NCBI RefSeq assembly: GCF_003054045.1
Contig: NZ_QBKH01000001.1
Location: 124,001 to 188,000, forward strand
Length of the DNA: 64,000 bases
DNA from: Sphingobacterium faecium
GTDB lineage: Bacteria; Bacteroidota; Bacteroidia; Sphingobacteriales; Sphingobacteriaceae
Direction of reading: 5' to 3'
The notes under the pieces were generated by a model. That model did no database searches and was not told the origin of the DNA. It saw only the letters and a list, made by a program, of their open reading frames with translations. Every line of letters begins with the position of its first letter. The stretch's first letter is position 1. Shown here piece after piece: positions 28,531 to 38,572 of this stretch. Both the position numbers and the translations under genes were made by a program.

Positions 28531-30177
28531 ATGAAAGAAAAAGTTTCATTAAAATTTATAGCATTAGCAGGGTTACTCTCTACCGCTATGCTAGGTCAAA
28601 ATGAAGTCCGCGCACAAATTAAAAATCAGCCCTATTCTTATCAGTTGTCACAAAAAATGAATGATGTTTTGTATTCGCCGCAAACACGATTACATACATC
28701 ATCAAAACCATTTCTTTTTAAAGATGAATTATTGGTCAAGTTTGATTCTATTCAGTCAAATCAACCTGTAGCTTCAGATAATTGGTTTATGCGCAAGCTG
28801 TTTAACGAGCACCTAATTGAAGTTTCAAAAGAAGACTATACTTTTTATGCCGATTTTTTACCTGATTTGACTATCGGAAAGGATATGATGGGAGATAAAC
28901 GTCGTACTTGGATGAATTCTAGAGGTTTTCAAGCCGGCGTTACATTGGGTGAAAAATTCACATTCTATACGAGTGCAACTGAAAATCAAGCCGTATTTCC
29001 TCAATATCTGAGTGATTATATTGATGAAAAAAGAGTAGTAACTGGACAGGGTACTACGAAATTTGGTTCTGGAAATGAAAAGGATTGGATGAATGCAACA
29101 GCAAGTTTGACTTATGACTTTAGTAAGTATTTTCAAGCAACTGTAGCATATGATAAGAATTTTATTGGAGATGGATATCGGTCTCTTTTATTGTCTGATT
29201 TCTCTTCAAATTATACACATTTAAAATTTACAGGTACCATTGGTCATGTTCAGTATACTTCGGTTTGGGCGTATATGAATGATCCAACCAATAAAAGGTC
29301 AGATCAATTTGGTGCTACTGATCGCTACGGAGATGGAAAGAAGTGGGGTGTATTTCAATATATAGATTACAACGCTACAAATAGATTTTCTATTGGTTTC
29401 TTTCAAGCGATTACATGGGCAAATCAAGATGCCGCAGGTAAAAGAGGTTTTGATTTCACTTATATAAATCCTGTGATGTTTTTGCGTCCTGTTGAATCCA
29501 ATAATTCGAGTTCTCCAGACAAAATGTTTCTAGGATTGAATTCAAAATATAAAGTACTAAAAAATGTAACAGCCTATGGACAGTTCCTCTTAGGTGAATT
29601 TACGGCTAAAGAATTTTTTGCTGGAAAGGGTTATGTACATAATAAGTGGGGTGCTCAATTTGGTGTAAGAGGTTACGACATATTTGAGGTGAAAAATTTA
29701 AACTTTTTATTCGAGTATAATACGGCTAGACCTTATACGTATGCCCATTTTGATTCTGGTTCGAACTATAGTAATAATGCTGAACCTCTTGCACATCCTT
29801 TAGGTGCTAATTTTAGAGAGATCGTTGGTATTGCTAATTATGCTTGGAAGAGATTTGATTTTTCTGCACAGCTCAATTATAATCAAAAGGGTTTAGATCC
29901 TGAAGATGGTACGAATATGGGTGGAGATATTTTTCAATCCTACCGCACTTTTCCTAATCGATATGGTAACCACATCGGTCAGGGGATAAAAAGCCAAGTT
30001 GTATATGCAGATGCAAAAGCAGCTTATGTCTTGAATCCTAAATATAACCTTAGGTTTGAGATCGGATATTCACAACGCTATCAAAAGATTGAATATGATA
30101 CTCCTCTAAAACATAAGTCTGGCGTATTTAGTATCGGTCTCCGTTCGAGTTTTAGATCATTATACAGTGATTTTTAA
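28531..30177 (+). CDS. Outer-membrane beta-barrel protein, RemB / Wzi-like
   Basis: 548 residues with a signal peptide (about 1-29, ending VRAQ). After a soluble stretch (about 30-110) the rest is alternating beta-strand sequence rich in aromatic residues (FYADFLPDLTIG, ATASLTYDFSKYFQ, YLNPKYNLRFEIGYSQRY-like patterns) and ends SIGLRSSFRSLYSDF, with an aromatic C-terminal residue typical of outer-membrane barrels. The order of strands recalls the capsule-assembly Wzi fold and proteins labelled gliding motility RemB in Bacteroidota. No gld genes are nearby, so a motility role is not implied. Divergent from the GH125 gene. Confidence 0.72.
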   Translation: MKEKVSLKFIALAGLLSTAMLGQNEVRAQIKNQPYSYQLSQKMNDVLYSPQTRLHTSSKPFLFKDELLVKFDSIQSNQPVASDNWFMRKLFNEHLIEVSKEDYTFYADFLPDLTIGKDMMGDKRRTWMNSRGFQAGVTLGEKFTFYTSATENQAVFPQYLSDYIDEKRVVTGQGTTKFGSGNEKDWMNATASLTYDFSKYFQATVAYDKNFIGDGYRSLLLSDFSSNYTHLKFTGTIGHVQYTSVWAYMNDPTNKRSDQFGATDRYGDGKKWGVFQYIDYNATNRFSIGFFQAITWANQDAAGKRGFDFTYINPVMFLRPVESNNSSSPDKMFLGLNSKYKVLKNVTAYGQFLLGEFTAKEFFAGKGYVHNKWGAQFGVRGYDIFEVKNLNFLFEYNTARPYTYAHFDSGSNYSNNAEPLAHPLGANFREIVGIANYAWKRFDFSAQLNYNQKGLDPEDGTNMGGDIFQSYRTFPNRYGNHIGQGIKSQVVYADAKAAYVLNPKYNLRFEIGYSQRYQKIEYDTPLKHKSGVFSIGLRSSFRSLYSDF

Positions 30178-30317
30178 TCTGCAGTCCATTATCGATAACA
30201 GGATATCTGCTCAATAAAGTTGTGCATATTTCAAATTAATGTTATCGTTTATCATCATAAGTGAACGTAATCTAAGAAAAACAAGTAGGGCTAGCGAGCT
30301 CAGTAATAATTATCCTG

Positions 30318-30740
30318 ATGAAAAAAATATTAATCCTTAATGGACCTAATCTAAACTTATTAGGCGTGCGCGAAACATCCATTTATGGGGCGCAAGATTT
30401 TGAAACTTATTTTTCAACATTGAAAAGTAAGTATGATGTTGTCGAGCTTAGTTATTTTCAAAGTAATACCGAAGGATTTATTATTGATAAATTACATGAA
30501 GTTGGTTTTGAATTTGACGGAATTGTACTCAATGCGGGGGCCTACACGCATACTTCTGTTGCTATCGCTGATGCGATTGCAGCAATTAACACAGCAGTAA
30601 TTGAGGTACATATTTCTAATGTACATACGAGAGAAACATTTAGGCATCATTCTTACTTAGCTAAAAATTGTGTAGGGGTTATCTGTGGTTTTGGTTTAGA
30701 TAGTTATCGACTCGGGATAGAGGCACTTCTTGCCCGTTAA
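30318..30740 (+). CDS. aroQ: 3-dehydroquinate dehydratase, type II
   Basis: 140 residues, as expected for the dodecameric type II enzyme. It catalyses the third step of the shikimate pathway. Present are LNGPNLNLLGVRETSIYG with the active-site Arg and Tyr23, SNTEGFIIDKLHE, LNAGAYTHTSVAIADAI, and EVHISNVHTRETFRHHSY with the catalytic His and substrate Arg. No other aro genes lie here. It converges on the DPP-IV gene over a perfect inverted repeat. Confidence 0.97.
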   Translation: MKKILILNGPNLNLLGVRETSIYGAQDFETYFSTLKSKYDVVELSYFQSNTEGFIIDKLHEVGFEFDGIVLNAGAYTHTSVAIADAIAAINTAVIEVHISNVHTRETFRHHSYLAKNCVGVICGFGLDSYRLGIEALLAR

Positions 30741-30745
30741 ATAGT

Positions 30746-30802
30746 AATAAGTATAAAAAAATCCCCTTGATCAATGATCAAGGGGATTTTTTTATACTTA
30801 TT
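30746..30802. terminator. Bidirectional terminator, 28-bp perfect inverted repeat
   Basis: 30746-30773 is perfectly complementary to 30775-30802, leaving a single central base. The core is ATCCCCTTGATCA flanked by A-runs and T-runs. The inner GATC bases will open to form the real loop. It sits 6 bp after the aroQ stop codon and 3 bp before the DPP-IV stop codon, serving both. Confidence 0.93.
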
Positions 30803-30804
30803 TT

Positions 30805-32979
30805 TTATTTCTTCAAATGAAGATCGAAGTATCTTGCAATTTTTTCATACATATGAATTCGGTCTTTTCCTGAAACATTGTGTTCATGAGTAGGGTAGAG
30901 GAAATAATCAACTTGTTTTCCAGCTTTGATACAAGCTTCTACAAACTCCATACTATGTTGTTGTACTACGACAGGGTCTTGAGCTCCGTGAATAATCAAT
31001 AAATCGCCTTTTAATTGATCTGCTTTGTCAATGAGTGAGCTCAACTTATAGCCCTCTGGATTTTCTTGAGGCATATCCATATACCGCTCACCATACATGA
31101 CTTCATAGTATTTCCAATCCATTACTGGACCTCCTGCAACAGCTGCTTTAAAGATATCGTTGTGGTGTATCATAAATGATGTTGTCATGAATCCACCAAA
31201 GCTCCAGCCGAATATACCCATCTTGCTTTGATCAACAAATGATTTGGATTTCAAATATTCTATGCCTTTCATTTGATCAGCCATTTCTGCCTGTCCAAGT
31301 TGACGATGTGTTGCGGTTGCAAATGCACGTCCGCGAGCGTCCGTACCTCTATTATCCATGGTGAATACGATGTAACCTTGTTGCGCCATATACATATCAA
31401 AATAACCTGCACCGCCTAACCATTTATTCGTTACTAATTGAGAGTGAGAACCTCCATAAAGATAATACATGACAGGATACTTCTTATTTGCATCAAAATC
31501 ATTAGGATAGATGATACGTCCTGTCAATGGTGTTACACCATCTGCAGAGGTTAAAGTGATAAATTCTATTTTTGGAGGATTGATCTTACCTAAAAAGGGG
31601 TTTGTTGATTCGACTACTTTATCTACTTTACCAGATTTTGTTCCTTTTATTTGAACAATATTAGGAGTGGTTAGATTACTGAATTGATCTAAGATGTAAG
31701 TGCCATCACTGTTTACTTTAGCGTTGTGTGTACCCGTACCCTGTGTTAACTGTATTGTTTTTCCAGTTTTTAGCTCTACTGAAAATAGTTGTCGATCTAA
31801 TCCATCGTTTGTAACGCCAGTATAATAGAGTAAATCTCCTTTGGGAGAAAAATCGCCTAATTGTTGTACAATAAGATTTTGATGTCCCAGTTTTTTGATC
31901 AACTTACCATCAGTGTTGTACAGGTAAAGCTGATTAAAACCTTCTCTGTCTGATTGATAGATAAATTGTTTTGGGTTATTGGGTAAAAATAATAAATCAT
32001 TTTGAGGTTCTACCCACGTGGAAGCTGTTTCTTCAAACAGTGTTTTGATAAAACGACCATCTTGTGTATTATACTGATTTAATTTTAGATGGTTTTGTTC
32101 CCGATTTAATACTCCAACGTAAATATATTTTCCAGATGGATCCCAAGTGACGGCTGTTAAAAACTGTTCTTTTGGTTCTCCAGTGGATAATGTTACTTTT
32201 TGATTTGTTTGGGTATCATAAATGACTAAGGTAACTTTCTCACTTTTCATGCCTGCCATGGGATAGCGAATATCCTTTACAGAAGCTACCCGAGTATCCC
32301 ACTGTATTAAAGGGTATTTGCTCACCATCGTTTCATCTTTCCGGTAGTACAATAGTTTGTCATTTTGAGGATTCCACCACATGCCTTTTTTGATGCCAAA
32401 TTCTTGTCTATGCGTATAGTCACTGCCGTTTAGAATACCATCTATTGTATCTTTTGTCACACTGGTTAATTGTCCAGTAGCTTCTTTGATTTGAATATTA
32501 TTATCAATTAAGTATGCTACTTTACTATAATCTGTAGTATATTCCTGATTTGTTGCTGTGGCATCTGATGCGAGTAGATGGACTATTTTTTTATTTTTTA
32601 TATCAAATGCAATGTGATATTGTGCTTGTTTTGTATGAAGTGAAAAACTGATTGTATTGGCATCTTCCCATTTATAGTCACTGGGAAAGATCTGCAAATT
32701 AATCCGATCATTTTGAAGTTTTGTTTGCAAAGCACTTTGTAATTCGGCTTTACTTAGGATGATCTCTTCCGCTCCATTATTCGAAGCACTTTTTTGAACT
32801 AAATTTTGATAACCTTTGTCCAAATAACTGAAGTTATTGCTATTGGGTACCCAGTTACTGCTTACAAGAGCTGTAGGTGCATATGTACGGGGGCCAAAGA
32901 CTGTCTCTTCTATATTCAAGTTGCGCTGACCATAAGCCATTGAACTTGCTAATAATAAAAGTAGCGTTAGTTTTTTCAT
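30805..32979 (-). CDS. Dipeptidyl peptidase IV, S9B family
   Basis: 724 residues from the ATG that starts the signal peptide MKKLTLLLLLASSMAYGQ; an in-frame ATG 75 bp upstream would put an implausible leader in front. The N-terminal part is an eight-bladed propeller of the DPPIV_N type. The C-terminal alpha/beta-hydrolase carries the nucleophile Ser593 in FGWSFGGFM, Asp in GAQDPVVVQQHS and His in THEHNVSG. DPP-IV removes X-Pro dipeptides from peptide N-termini in the periplasm, part of peptide nutrition. Monocistronic and divergent from the FUSC gene. Confidence 0.92.
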   Translation of the reverse strand: MKKLTLLLLLASSMAYGQRNLNIEETVFGPRTYAPTALVSSNWVPNSNNFSYLDKGYQNLVQKSASNNGAEEIILSKAELQSALQTKLQNDRINLQIFPSDYKWEDANTISFSLHTKQAQYHIAFDIKNKKIVHLLASDATATNQEYTTDYSKVAYLIDNNIQIKEATGQLTSVTKDTIDGILNGSDYTHRQEFGIKKGMWWNPQNDKLLYYRKDETMVSKYPLIQWDTRVASVKDIRYPMAGMKSEKVTLVIYDTQTNQKVTLSTGEPKEQFLTAVTWDPSGKYIYVGVLNREQNHLKLNQYNTQDGRFIKTLFEETASTWVEPQNDLLFLPNNPKQFIYQSDREGFNQLYLYNTDGKLIKKLGHQNLIVQQLGDFSPKGDLLYYTGVTNDGLDRQLFSVELKTGKTIQLTQGTGTHNAKVNSDGTYILDQFSNLTTPNIVQIKGTKSGKVDKVVESTNPFLGKINPPKIEFITLTSADGVTPLTGRIIYPNDFDANKKYPVMYYLYGGSHSQLVTNKWLGGAGYFDMYMAQQGYIVFTMDNRGTDARGRAFATATHRQLGQAEMADQMKGIEYLKSKSFVDQSKMGIFGWSFGGFMTTSFMIHHNDIFKAAVAGGPVMDWKYYEVMYGERYMDMPQENPEGYKLSSLIDKADQLKGDLLIIHGAQDPVVVQQHSMEFVEACIKAGKQVDYFLYPTHEHNVSGKDRIHMYEKIARYFDLHLKK

Positions 32980-33170
32980 TCTTTTAACGATTTTTTTGTC
33001 TAAAATTATTGTTTTCTTTTGACTATTTCTCATTTCCATTACAAACATATCCATTTTATAGGAAATATAAGATGTCGAATTTTGGTGTAAAACGATATTT
33101 TATATATGTTTTGTTTAGTTTTATAAACTTTATAGTAGATGAAAATTTCTTTTTGTAGTATTAAATTTGG

Positions 33171-33178
33171 TACTTTTG
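33171..33178 (+). promoter_or_regulatory. Possible -7 box upstream of the FUSC gene
   Basis: TACTTTTG fits TAnnTTTG and lies 70 bp before the start of the FUSC gene. The TTTTG upstream is only 15 bp away, shorter than usual, so this is tentative. Confidence 0.35.
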
Positions 33179-33248
33179 CAAAAGTTAAATGATGAGCATA
33201 AGCATAATCTTTAATCGACATATTTCCACATTAATAATATAATTTATA

Positions 33249-35447
33249 TTGCGTGATCGTATAGAAAAAGTATGGCAAAAGACACGGTTTTTCGTTAATA
33301 GCCAACCGTTTCATGAAGGATTAAAAATTACTATTGCTGTCCTGATTCCAGTTCTCGTGTTCACTTTTTTTGGTCAATTGCACCATGGTGTAACCTTGGG
33401 TATAGGTAGCATTATAGCAAGTACTCCAGATTTGGTCGGTCCCTATCGTGAGCGCCGTCAATCTTTGTTTATCAATGTTATAGTTATTTTCGCGATGAGT
33501 ATGCTTACACGCATATTACCTTTTTCAGATTTTTTCTTGGGTCTATTTATGGCTTTCTTTTCTTTTGCGGCTTGTATGTTGACTGTTTTTGGTATAAGGG
33601 CGATGGGCATTGGTGCATCTTGTTTATTAGCGCTATTTTTTAGCTTGACGTTGACCCATGAAAGTAGTCATCCTATTACAGAAGCTTTATTGCTCACTGC
33701 TGGTGCAATTTGGTATATGATTTTTGTATTAGTCCTAAGACACATGAGACCATATCGTGTTAGCCAGCAAGTTTTAGCAGAATGTGCTTACAAAATAGGT
33801 AGCTTACTTCGTATTAAGGCTGATTTTTTTGATGCTAATACTGCTATTGCAAAGACGCATAAACAAGTTATTCAAATCAATATGGTATTAAATCAACGTC
33901 AGGAAAATGTCCGTGAGGTTTTGTTTTCTGCAGCGACCGAGAAGCAATTTGCAAGTTATCAATATAAACAGCTTACCTTTATTTTCGCAACATTGATGGA
34001 ATTGTTTGAGAGAATTAATGCTTCCCATCATGATTATTATCAGATTCGTGAAAAATATGGACATACCAAGGTGTATCAAGTCATTCCTGAATTATTGATT
34101 AGTTGTGCCCAAGAATTAGAGCGATTGACCACTCCAATTAGTTTGCTAAAATCGCCAAAGAATGCTATTCAATTTACAGGCCTATGGGATAATGCATATG
34201 CAGAAATTATTGCTCTTGAAAAGCAAGAAGGAGGGACAACAATTGTGTTGAAAAAGATACTTGTTAATATCAGGTATGTGATGCAAAAAATAAGAGAGGT
34301 CCATCGTATTTTATCTAAATCTGAAGAAGTTCATGATCACTCTGAGCTGATCGCACAGAAAGAGCGTTTCTTTAGGCAAAGGACATTTTCATGGCCAATA
34401 CTGCAAGCGCACCTGAACTTAAAGTCACCAATTTTTAGACATTCTCTTCGTGTGGCTATTGTGATGTTGATTGCTTTTGTGATTACCAAAGCGCTGCCGA
34501 TTTTCTTCCCTGATTACATTGCCTTAACAAAGCATAGTTTTTGGATTTATATTACTATTATTGTGATCTTACGTCCAGGTTTTAGTTTAAGTAAGCAACG
34601 GAGTATTGATAGGTTAAAAGGATCATTTTTAGGTGGCCTCTTGGGTCTCTTAAGTATTTTCTTGATTACAAATAGTTATGTACTGCTTGGCTTAATGTTG
34701 GTGTATATGCTTTTAACATTTACTTTTTTAAGGAGTAAATATGTTTATGGTTCATTTTTTCTAACTGCTTTTTTTCTTATTGCCTACTATTTCTTTACAG
34801 GAGTAGATGATTTTGGAATTCTCCTATTGAAAGAACGCTTATTAGATACTTTAATTGGCTGTGTTCTGTGTTTTTTATCTTTTCATCTTATTTTTCCGAC
34901 ATGGGAAAGTGATTCGGTAAAGAGTTATTTAAAAAATGTCATACATTCTAATGTTCATTTCTTATCCATTTGCTTTCGTAAACTGTCGGGCGATCATATT
35001 GATATTGCAGATTATAAAGTCGCTCGCAAAGAAATTTATCTGAGTTTGGCGGAGTTGAATGCCTTAAATGAAAGAATTCTAAATGAACCTATATATCAGC
35101 GCCCATTTACTAAAGAATTAAATGATTTTTCAATTTTTACACATCAGTTGATTTCTTATGCAATGGCATTTACCCATATGATTGATCATCGCTCAACTTT
35201 GAATTTTCATGATGAGCACGAACGGTTGATGAATAAAATTCTTTTAAAATTAAAAAAAACATATGCTTTATTTGAGACTGAATTATTAGAAATTCTTCCT
35301 TTGAAGTCCTCGGTCTCTCGATCGTATGTGCTCAATCAGAGTGATGAGCTATTAATTAAAGAACAATTGCAGCTTATGCTTGGGCTTGTGGAGAAATTGT
35401 ATCATAATTCATTGGATATCTCTTTATTGGCCAAGAGGTCGCTATAG
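33249..35447 (+). CDS. FUSC-family inner-membrane protein (YccS-like)
   Basis: 732 residues starting with TTG; no ATG or GTG is available upstream because an in-frame stop lies three codons before, and conserved sequence starts within 20 residues. Two bundles of about five to six transmembrane helices each (about 20-165 and 400-560) alternate with cytoplasmic helical domains (about 170-390 and 570-732). The RPYRV-like turn after the first bundle and the HSFWIYITIIVILRPGFSLSK segment in the second are family marks. FUSC proteins are putative aromatic acid or fusaric-acid effluxers; YccS in E. coli has no settled substrate. Divergent from DPP-IV; no HlyD-type partner nearby. Confidence 0.88.
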   Translation: MRDRIEKVWQKTRFFVNSQPFHEGLKITIAVLIPVLVFTFFGQLHHGVTLGIGSIIASTPDLVGPYRERRQSLFINVIVIFAMSMLTRILPFSDFFLGLFMAFFSFAACMLTVFGIRAMGIGASCLLALFFSLTLTHESSHPITEALLLTAGAIWYMIFVLVLRHMRPYRVSQQVLAECAYKIGSLLRIKADFFDANTAIAKTHKQVIQINMVLNQRQENVREVLFSAATEKQFASYQYKQLTFIFATLMELFERINASHHDYYQIREKYGHTKVYQVIPELLISCAQELERLTTPISLLKSPKNAIQFTGLWDNAYAEIIALEKQEGGTTIVLKKILVNIRYVMQKIREVHRILSKSEEVHDHSELIAQKERFFRQRTFSWPILQAHLNLKSPIFRHSLRVAIVMLIAFVITKALPIFFPDYIALTKHSFWIYITIIVILRPGFSLSKQRSIDRLKGSFLGGLLGLLSIFLITNSYVLLGLMLVYMLLTFTFLRSKYVYGSFFLTAFFLIAYYFFTGVDDFGILLLKERLLDTLIGCVLCFLSFHLIFPTWESDSVKSYLKNVIHSNVHFLSICFRKLSGDHIDIADYKVARKEIYLSLAELNALNERILNEPIYQRPFTKELNDFSIFTHQLISYAMAFTHMIDHRSTLNFHDEHERLMNKILLKLKKTYALFETELLEILPLKSSVSRSYVLNQSDELLIKEQLQLMLGLVEKLYHNSLDISLLAKRSL

Positions 35448-35463
35448 GTATTTATAGAGTAAT

Positions 35464-35502
35464 AAAAAAGGATAGCTTACGTATAATTTGCTACCCTTTT
35501 TA
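35464..35502. terminator. Hairpin between FUSC and ferritin genes
   Basis: A 12-bp stem with one mismatch (AAAAAGGATAGC with GCTACCCTTTTT) lies between the convergent stop codons and is flanked by A/T runs. Confidence 0.65.
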
Positions 35503-35509
35503 ACATATT

Positions 35510-36064
35510 TTAAGCTAGTGGATTAATTTCATCTGCAACTGGAAATTCCTGACCAGTATTACCAATTAGTTTATTTAACTCAAAGCGAGCATTGTCTGTC
35601 ATATCTCTGCCTCCAGCTAACTTAGCTTTATCTAATAAGTCCAATGCAAGTTTTTCTTCTTCACGTTGTTCATTAACAAGCCATTGAAGGAAATTCCATG
35701 TCGCCCAATCGCCTTCTTGCATGCTTAAATTTACTATTTTATAAATTGATTCGGTATTTTCTATTTCTTGTTGCAATACCATTTCAAAGCACTCTAAAAT
35801 ATTGGTAGGCTCGGGTTCGGGTTTTTTTATTGCATCAATTTTTACAGAGCCACCTCTTTCTTGTATATATTCTATTATTTTAGCCATATGCACTCTTTCC
35901 TCTTGGGAATGTTTCATAAGGAATGAATTGATTCCATCTAATCTATTGTCATCTGCCCAGCAGGCTAACATGAGATATACTTGAGCAGAATATGCTTCCA
36001 ATGTAATTTGATCATTTAAAGCTTGACAAAGTGTCTGAGATAATCGATTGGTTGTTATTGCCAT
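35510..36064 (-). CDS. Ferritin
   Basis: 184 residues from the ATG giving MAITTNRLSQTLCQALNDQ; an ATG 24 bp upstream would add eight residues outside the family. A four-helix non-haem ferritin with ferroxidase ligands visible in LEAYSAQVYLMLACW, EERVHMAKIIEYI (E-x2-H) and LVNEQREEEKLALDLLDKA. It forms 24-mer cages that oxidise and store iron in the cytosol. Bacterioferritin is excluded because the haem Met and layout differ. Monocistronic. Confidence 0.94.
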   Translation of the reverse strand: MAITTNRLSQTLCQALNDQITLEAYSAQVYLMLACWADDNRLDGINSFLMKHSQEERVHMAKIIEYIQERGGSVKIDAIKKPEPEPTNILECFEMVLQQEIENTESIYKIVNLSMQEGDWATWNFLQWLVNEQREEEKLALDLLDKAKLAGGRDMTDNARFELNKLIGNTGQEFPVADEINPLA

Positions 36065-36487
36065 TTTATTAAGATTTAAGCACCGCACATTTTTAAATGT
36101 GAGTATGTGTAATAGATATTATTTTAGTTGGCACATCATAAAATGTATTCCAATTGTTAAAACAACAATTTGGACATAAAAATGTTTGGAAATAACTTTA
36201 GTTCAGCTATGGAATTGTGTATAACGGAATGAGGTATTGATATAAAAAATTAATAAGTATTTGTCAAAAATTTAGTTATATGCCTATTCTCAATTTAAAA
36301 TTATGGCGCAAATATTATTAAAGTATCTTAATCAAAGTTTTTAAAATTTATCTTTCTCATAAGATCAAGTTTTATAAAGTATGATTATCTAGTTGGTTAT
36401 GATCTAGTTTTAAAATTTGTGTCAAAGCCATCAAAAGCTTATTTTTATGCTTTTAATAATTCAAGAGCTAATTAAATATAGCATAAA
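36065..36487. other. Divergent regulatory region, ferritin / two-component genes
   Basis: About 420 bp of AT-rich DNA between divergent genes. It must hold both promoters, but I could not single out convincing boxes. No small gene seen. Confidence 0.4.
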
Positions 36488-37207
36488 ATGAGTGTAGAAC
36501 AACAAAAAATTATCTTGGTTGAAGATGAACAAGGCGTAGCAGATCTGATTGTTCAAGGTTTAGAGGAGGATGGTTACCGAGTAATACATTTAAATAATTC
36601 GGAAGGATTAGAAGTACTACTTTCAACTCAGGATATCTCACTTGTTCTCTTGGATATTTTATTACCCGGTACTAATGGATTGGAGATCTGTAGACAGATA
36701 CGATTTTGGGGATATACTGATCTTCCTGTGATGATGCTGACTGCTTTAGGGACTCCAGAAAATGTTGTACTTGGTTTGGATAATGGTGCAGATGACTATT
36801 TATCTAAACCATTTAAATTAATCGAATTAAAAGCCAGAATACGATCTTTGATACGTCGTAAACATTCTATTATTCAGGCGACACAGAAAGATCAGGATCA
36901 TACTCAAGAATACAAATATGGATTTTTGAAAATAGATGATTATAAAAAGGTCGCTTATTGTGATGGTCAGGAATTGAATCTGACAAGTACCGAATATCGA
37001 TTACTTTTATTATTTATACAAAGTCCTAAAAAAGTATTTGAACGTAGTTTGCTTCTGGATAAGGTGTGGGGGATTAATTTTGATATCGGATCCAATGTAG
37101 TGGATGTTTATGTTAATTATTTGCGTAAAAAAATAGAAAAAGTAACCTCTAAAAAAGCCATTCATACTGTGATCGGTATGGGCTATGTGTTAAAAATAGA
37201 AGACTAA
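36488..37207 (+). CDS. OmpR/PhoB-family response regulator
   Basis: 239 residues. The receiver domain (1-120) has the acidic pair in VEDEQG, phosphoacceptor Asp56 in LVLLDILLPG, MMLTALG and the Lys in DDYLSKPFKL. The winged-helix trans_reg_C domain (about 145-235) has LNLTSTEYRLLLLFIQSPKK, then VFERSLLLDKVWG and GSNVVDVYVNYLRKKIEK. The kinase gene begins 6 bp downstream. Its likely targets are the genes behind the kinase (see the repeats at 38570). Confidence 0.95.
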   Translation: MSVEQQKIILVEDEQGVADLIVQGLEEDGYRVIHLNNSEGLEVLLSTQDISLVLLDILLPGTNGLEICRQIRFWGYTDLPVMMLTALGTPENVVLGLDNGADDYLSKPFKLIELKARIRSLIRRKHSIIQATQKDQDHTQEYKYGFLKIDDYKKVAYCDGQELNLTSTEYRLLLLFIQSPKKVFERSLLLDKVWGINFDIGSNVVDVYVNYLRKKIEKVTSKKAIHTVIGMGYVLKIED

Positions 37208-37213
37208 AATCTG

Positions 37214-38572
37214 ATGCATAATTATAACAGAAAACTTATTTATCTTATTGCCATATTGGTTATTTATGTCAGTTGTTTTGTTGGTTTTATTTTTTATTCC
37301 ATTTCAAATTTTGCTTTTACAGATTTTTATAAAAGATTGGATCTGAGGCGAAATATAGCTGCAGAAAAGTTCCTGAATATCAATAATGCGTTGCAAAGTA
37401 ATCAATGGAGTCTAGATTTTATTGAAGATTTGAATAATCAACATGAATTTCTTGTTGAGTTTGACGCAAATGAAAATATATTGAACAGTCATGGCTTTAA
37501 TCATGAAATATGGAGTAAAATCAATAAGAAGGGAATTTCTAATTTCAAAGTTGACAACCAATTTTATTCTACTAAATTTTTCACCAAGGATAAACGAAAC
37601 TTTATCATTGGGGCTTCTGCGGAAAATTATTTTTATACCCATCATCTTGCTTACTTAAGGAATTTGTTGATTATTAGTTTAGTCTTAGGCATATTATTTA
37701 TATTAGTCGTGTCTGTATTTATGAAAAGGTCCTTTTTGAAACCTATTCTTACAATGATGAAGGAGGTACAACAGATTGGTTCTGAAAATCTGGATAAAAG
37801 ATTGGATGAGGTTAAATATAAAGGGGAACTCAAAGATTTAGCAAGTACTTTTAATAATATGCTAACACGATTAGAAACCTCATTTGAAACGCAAAAAAAC
37901 TTCATTAGTAATGCATCACATGAGCTTAATACTCCTCTAACCTCTATTATTGGTCAGGCAGATTTAGCGCTTTCTAAAGAGCGAAGTCAAGCAGAATATC
38001 AAAGAACGCTTTTGAAAATTATTGAATCTGCAGAGCATTTAGAAAAAAAGACAAAGGCTCTTCTTTTGCTGGCACGTACTGGATTTGTTAGTAATTCATC
38101 TTCATTTGGTCCTATCAGGATTGATCAGGTTATAATGGATGCAGAATTGATGGTCAAAGCGATCAATGATAAGTTTAGGATAATCACCGATTTTGATCTT
38201 TTACCAGATGATAGTATGCGTCTTAAAGTTAGTGGAAATGCAATTTTACTTCAGTTAGCCTTGTCTAATATCATCAGCAATGCTTGTAAATATTCTAGTA
38301 ATCGAACGGCCTATATTGCTTTAGGTGCTTTGGATAAAAAAGTGTTTATCCTAATAAAAGATGAGGGAATAGGTATTCCTTCAGAGGATTTGCAACATAT
38401 CTATGATCCCTATTTTCGGGCATCTAACACTGATGGGATTGACGGGTATGGTATTGGATTACCATTGGCCAGAAATATCATTAAGTTACATGAAGGTTCA
38501 TTAAAGGTAACTTCTATTGTAGGGAAGGGCACTACTGTTGAGATTGAATTACCTACTTTTCTTAAATTTTAA
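37214..38572 (+). CDS. Sensor histidine kinase of the two-component pair
   Basis: 452 residues. TM1 (about 9-30) and TM2 (about 147-170) bracket a periplasmic sensor region of about 115 residues without a motif I recognise. A HAMP domain (about 170-222, RSFLKPILTMMKEVQQIG) follows, then HisKA with the phosphoacceptor His236 in ISNASHELNTPLTSIIGQAD. The HATPase_c domain has N-box NIISNACKYSSN, G1 DEGIGIPSEDL and G2 GYGIGLPLARNIIKLHEG. The stimulus is unknown; a membrane or envelope signal is likely. The stop codon is the first triplet of the first of two 15-bp repeats. Confidence 0.95.
   Translation: MHNYNRKLIYLIAILVIYVSCFVGFIFYSISNFAFTDFYKRLDLRRNIAAEKFLNINNALQSNQWSLDFIEDLNNQHEFLVEFDANENILNSHGFNHEIWSKINKKGISNFKVDNQFYSTKFFTKDKRNFIIGASAENYFYTHHLAYLRNLLIISLVLGILFILVVSVFMKRSFLKPILTMMKEVQQIGSENLDKRLDEVKYKGELKDLASTFNNMLTRLETSFETQKNFISNASHELNTPLTSIIGQADLALSKERSQAEYQRTLLKIIESAEHLEKKTKALLLLARTGFVSNSSSFGPIRIDQVIMDAELMVKAINDKFRIITDFDLLPDDSMRLKVSGNAILLQLALSNIISNACKYSSNRTAYIALGALDKKVFILIKDEGIGIPSEDLQHIYDPYFRASNTDGIDGYGIGLPLARNIIKLHEGSLKVTSIVGKGTTVEIELPTFLKF

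Noticed and set aside
28531..30177. Evidence for gliding motility from the RemB-like protein
   Set aside because: No gld, spr or other rem genes nearby; the label is inherited from annotation and the fold is Wzi-like.
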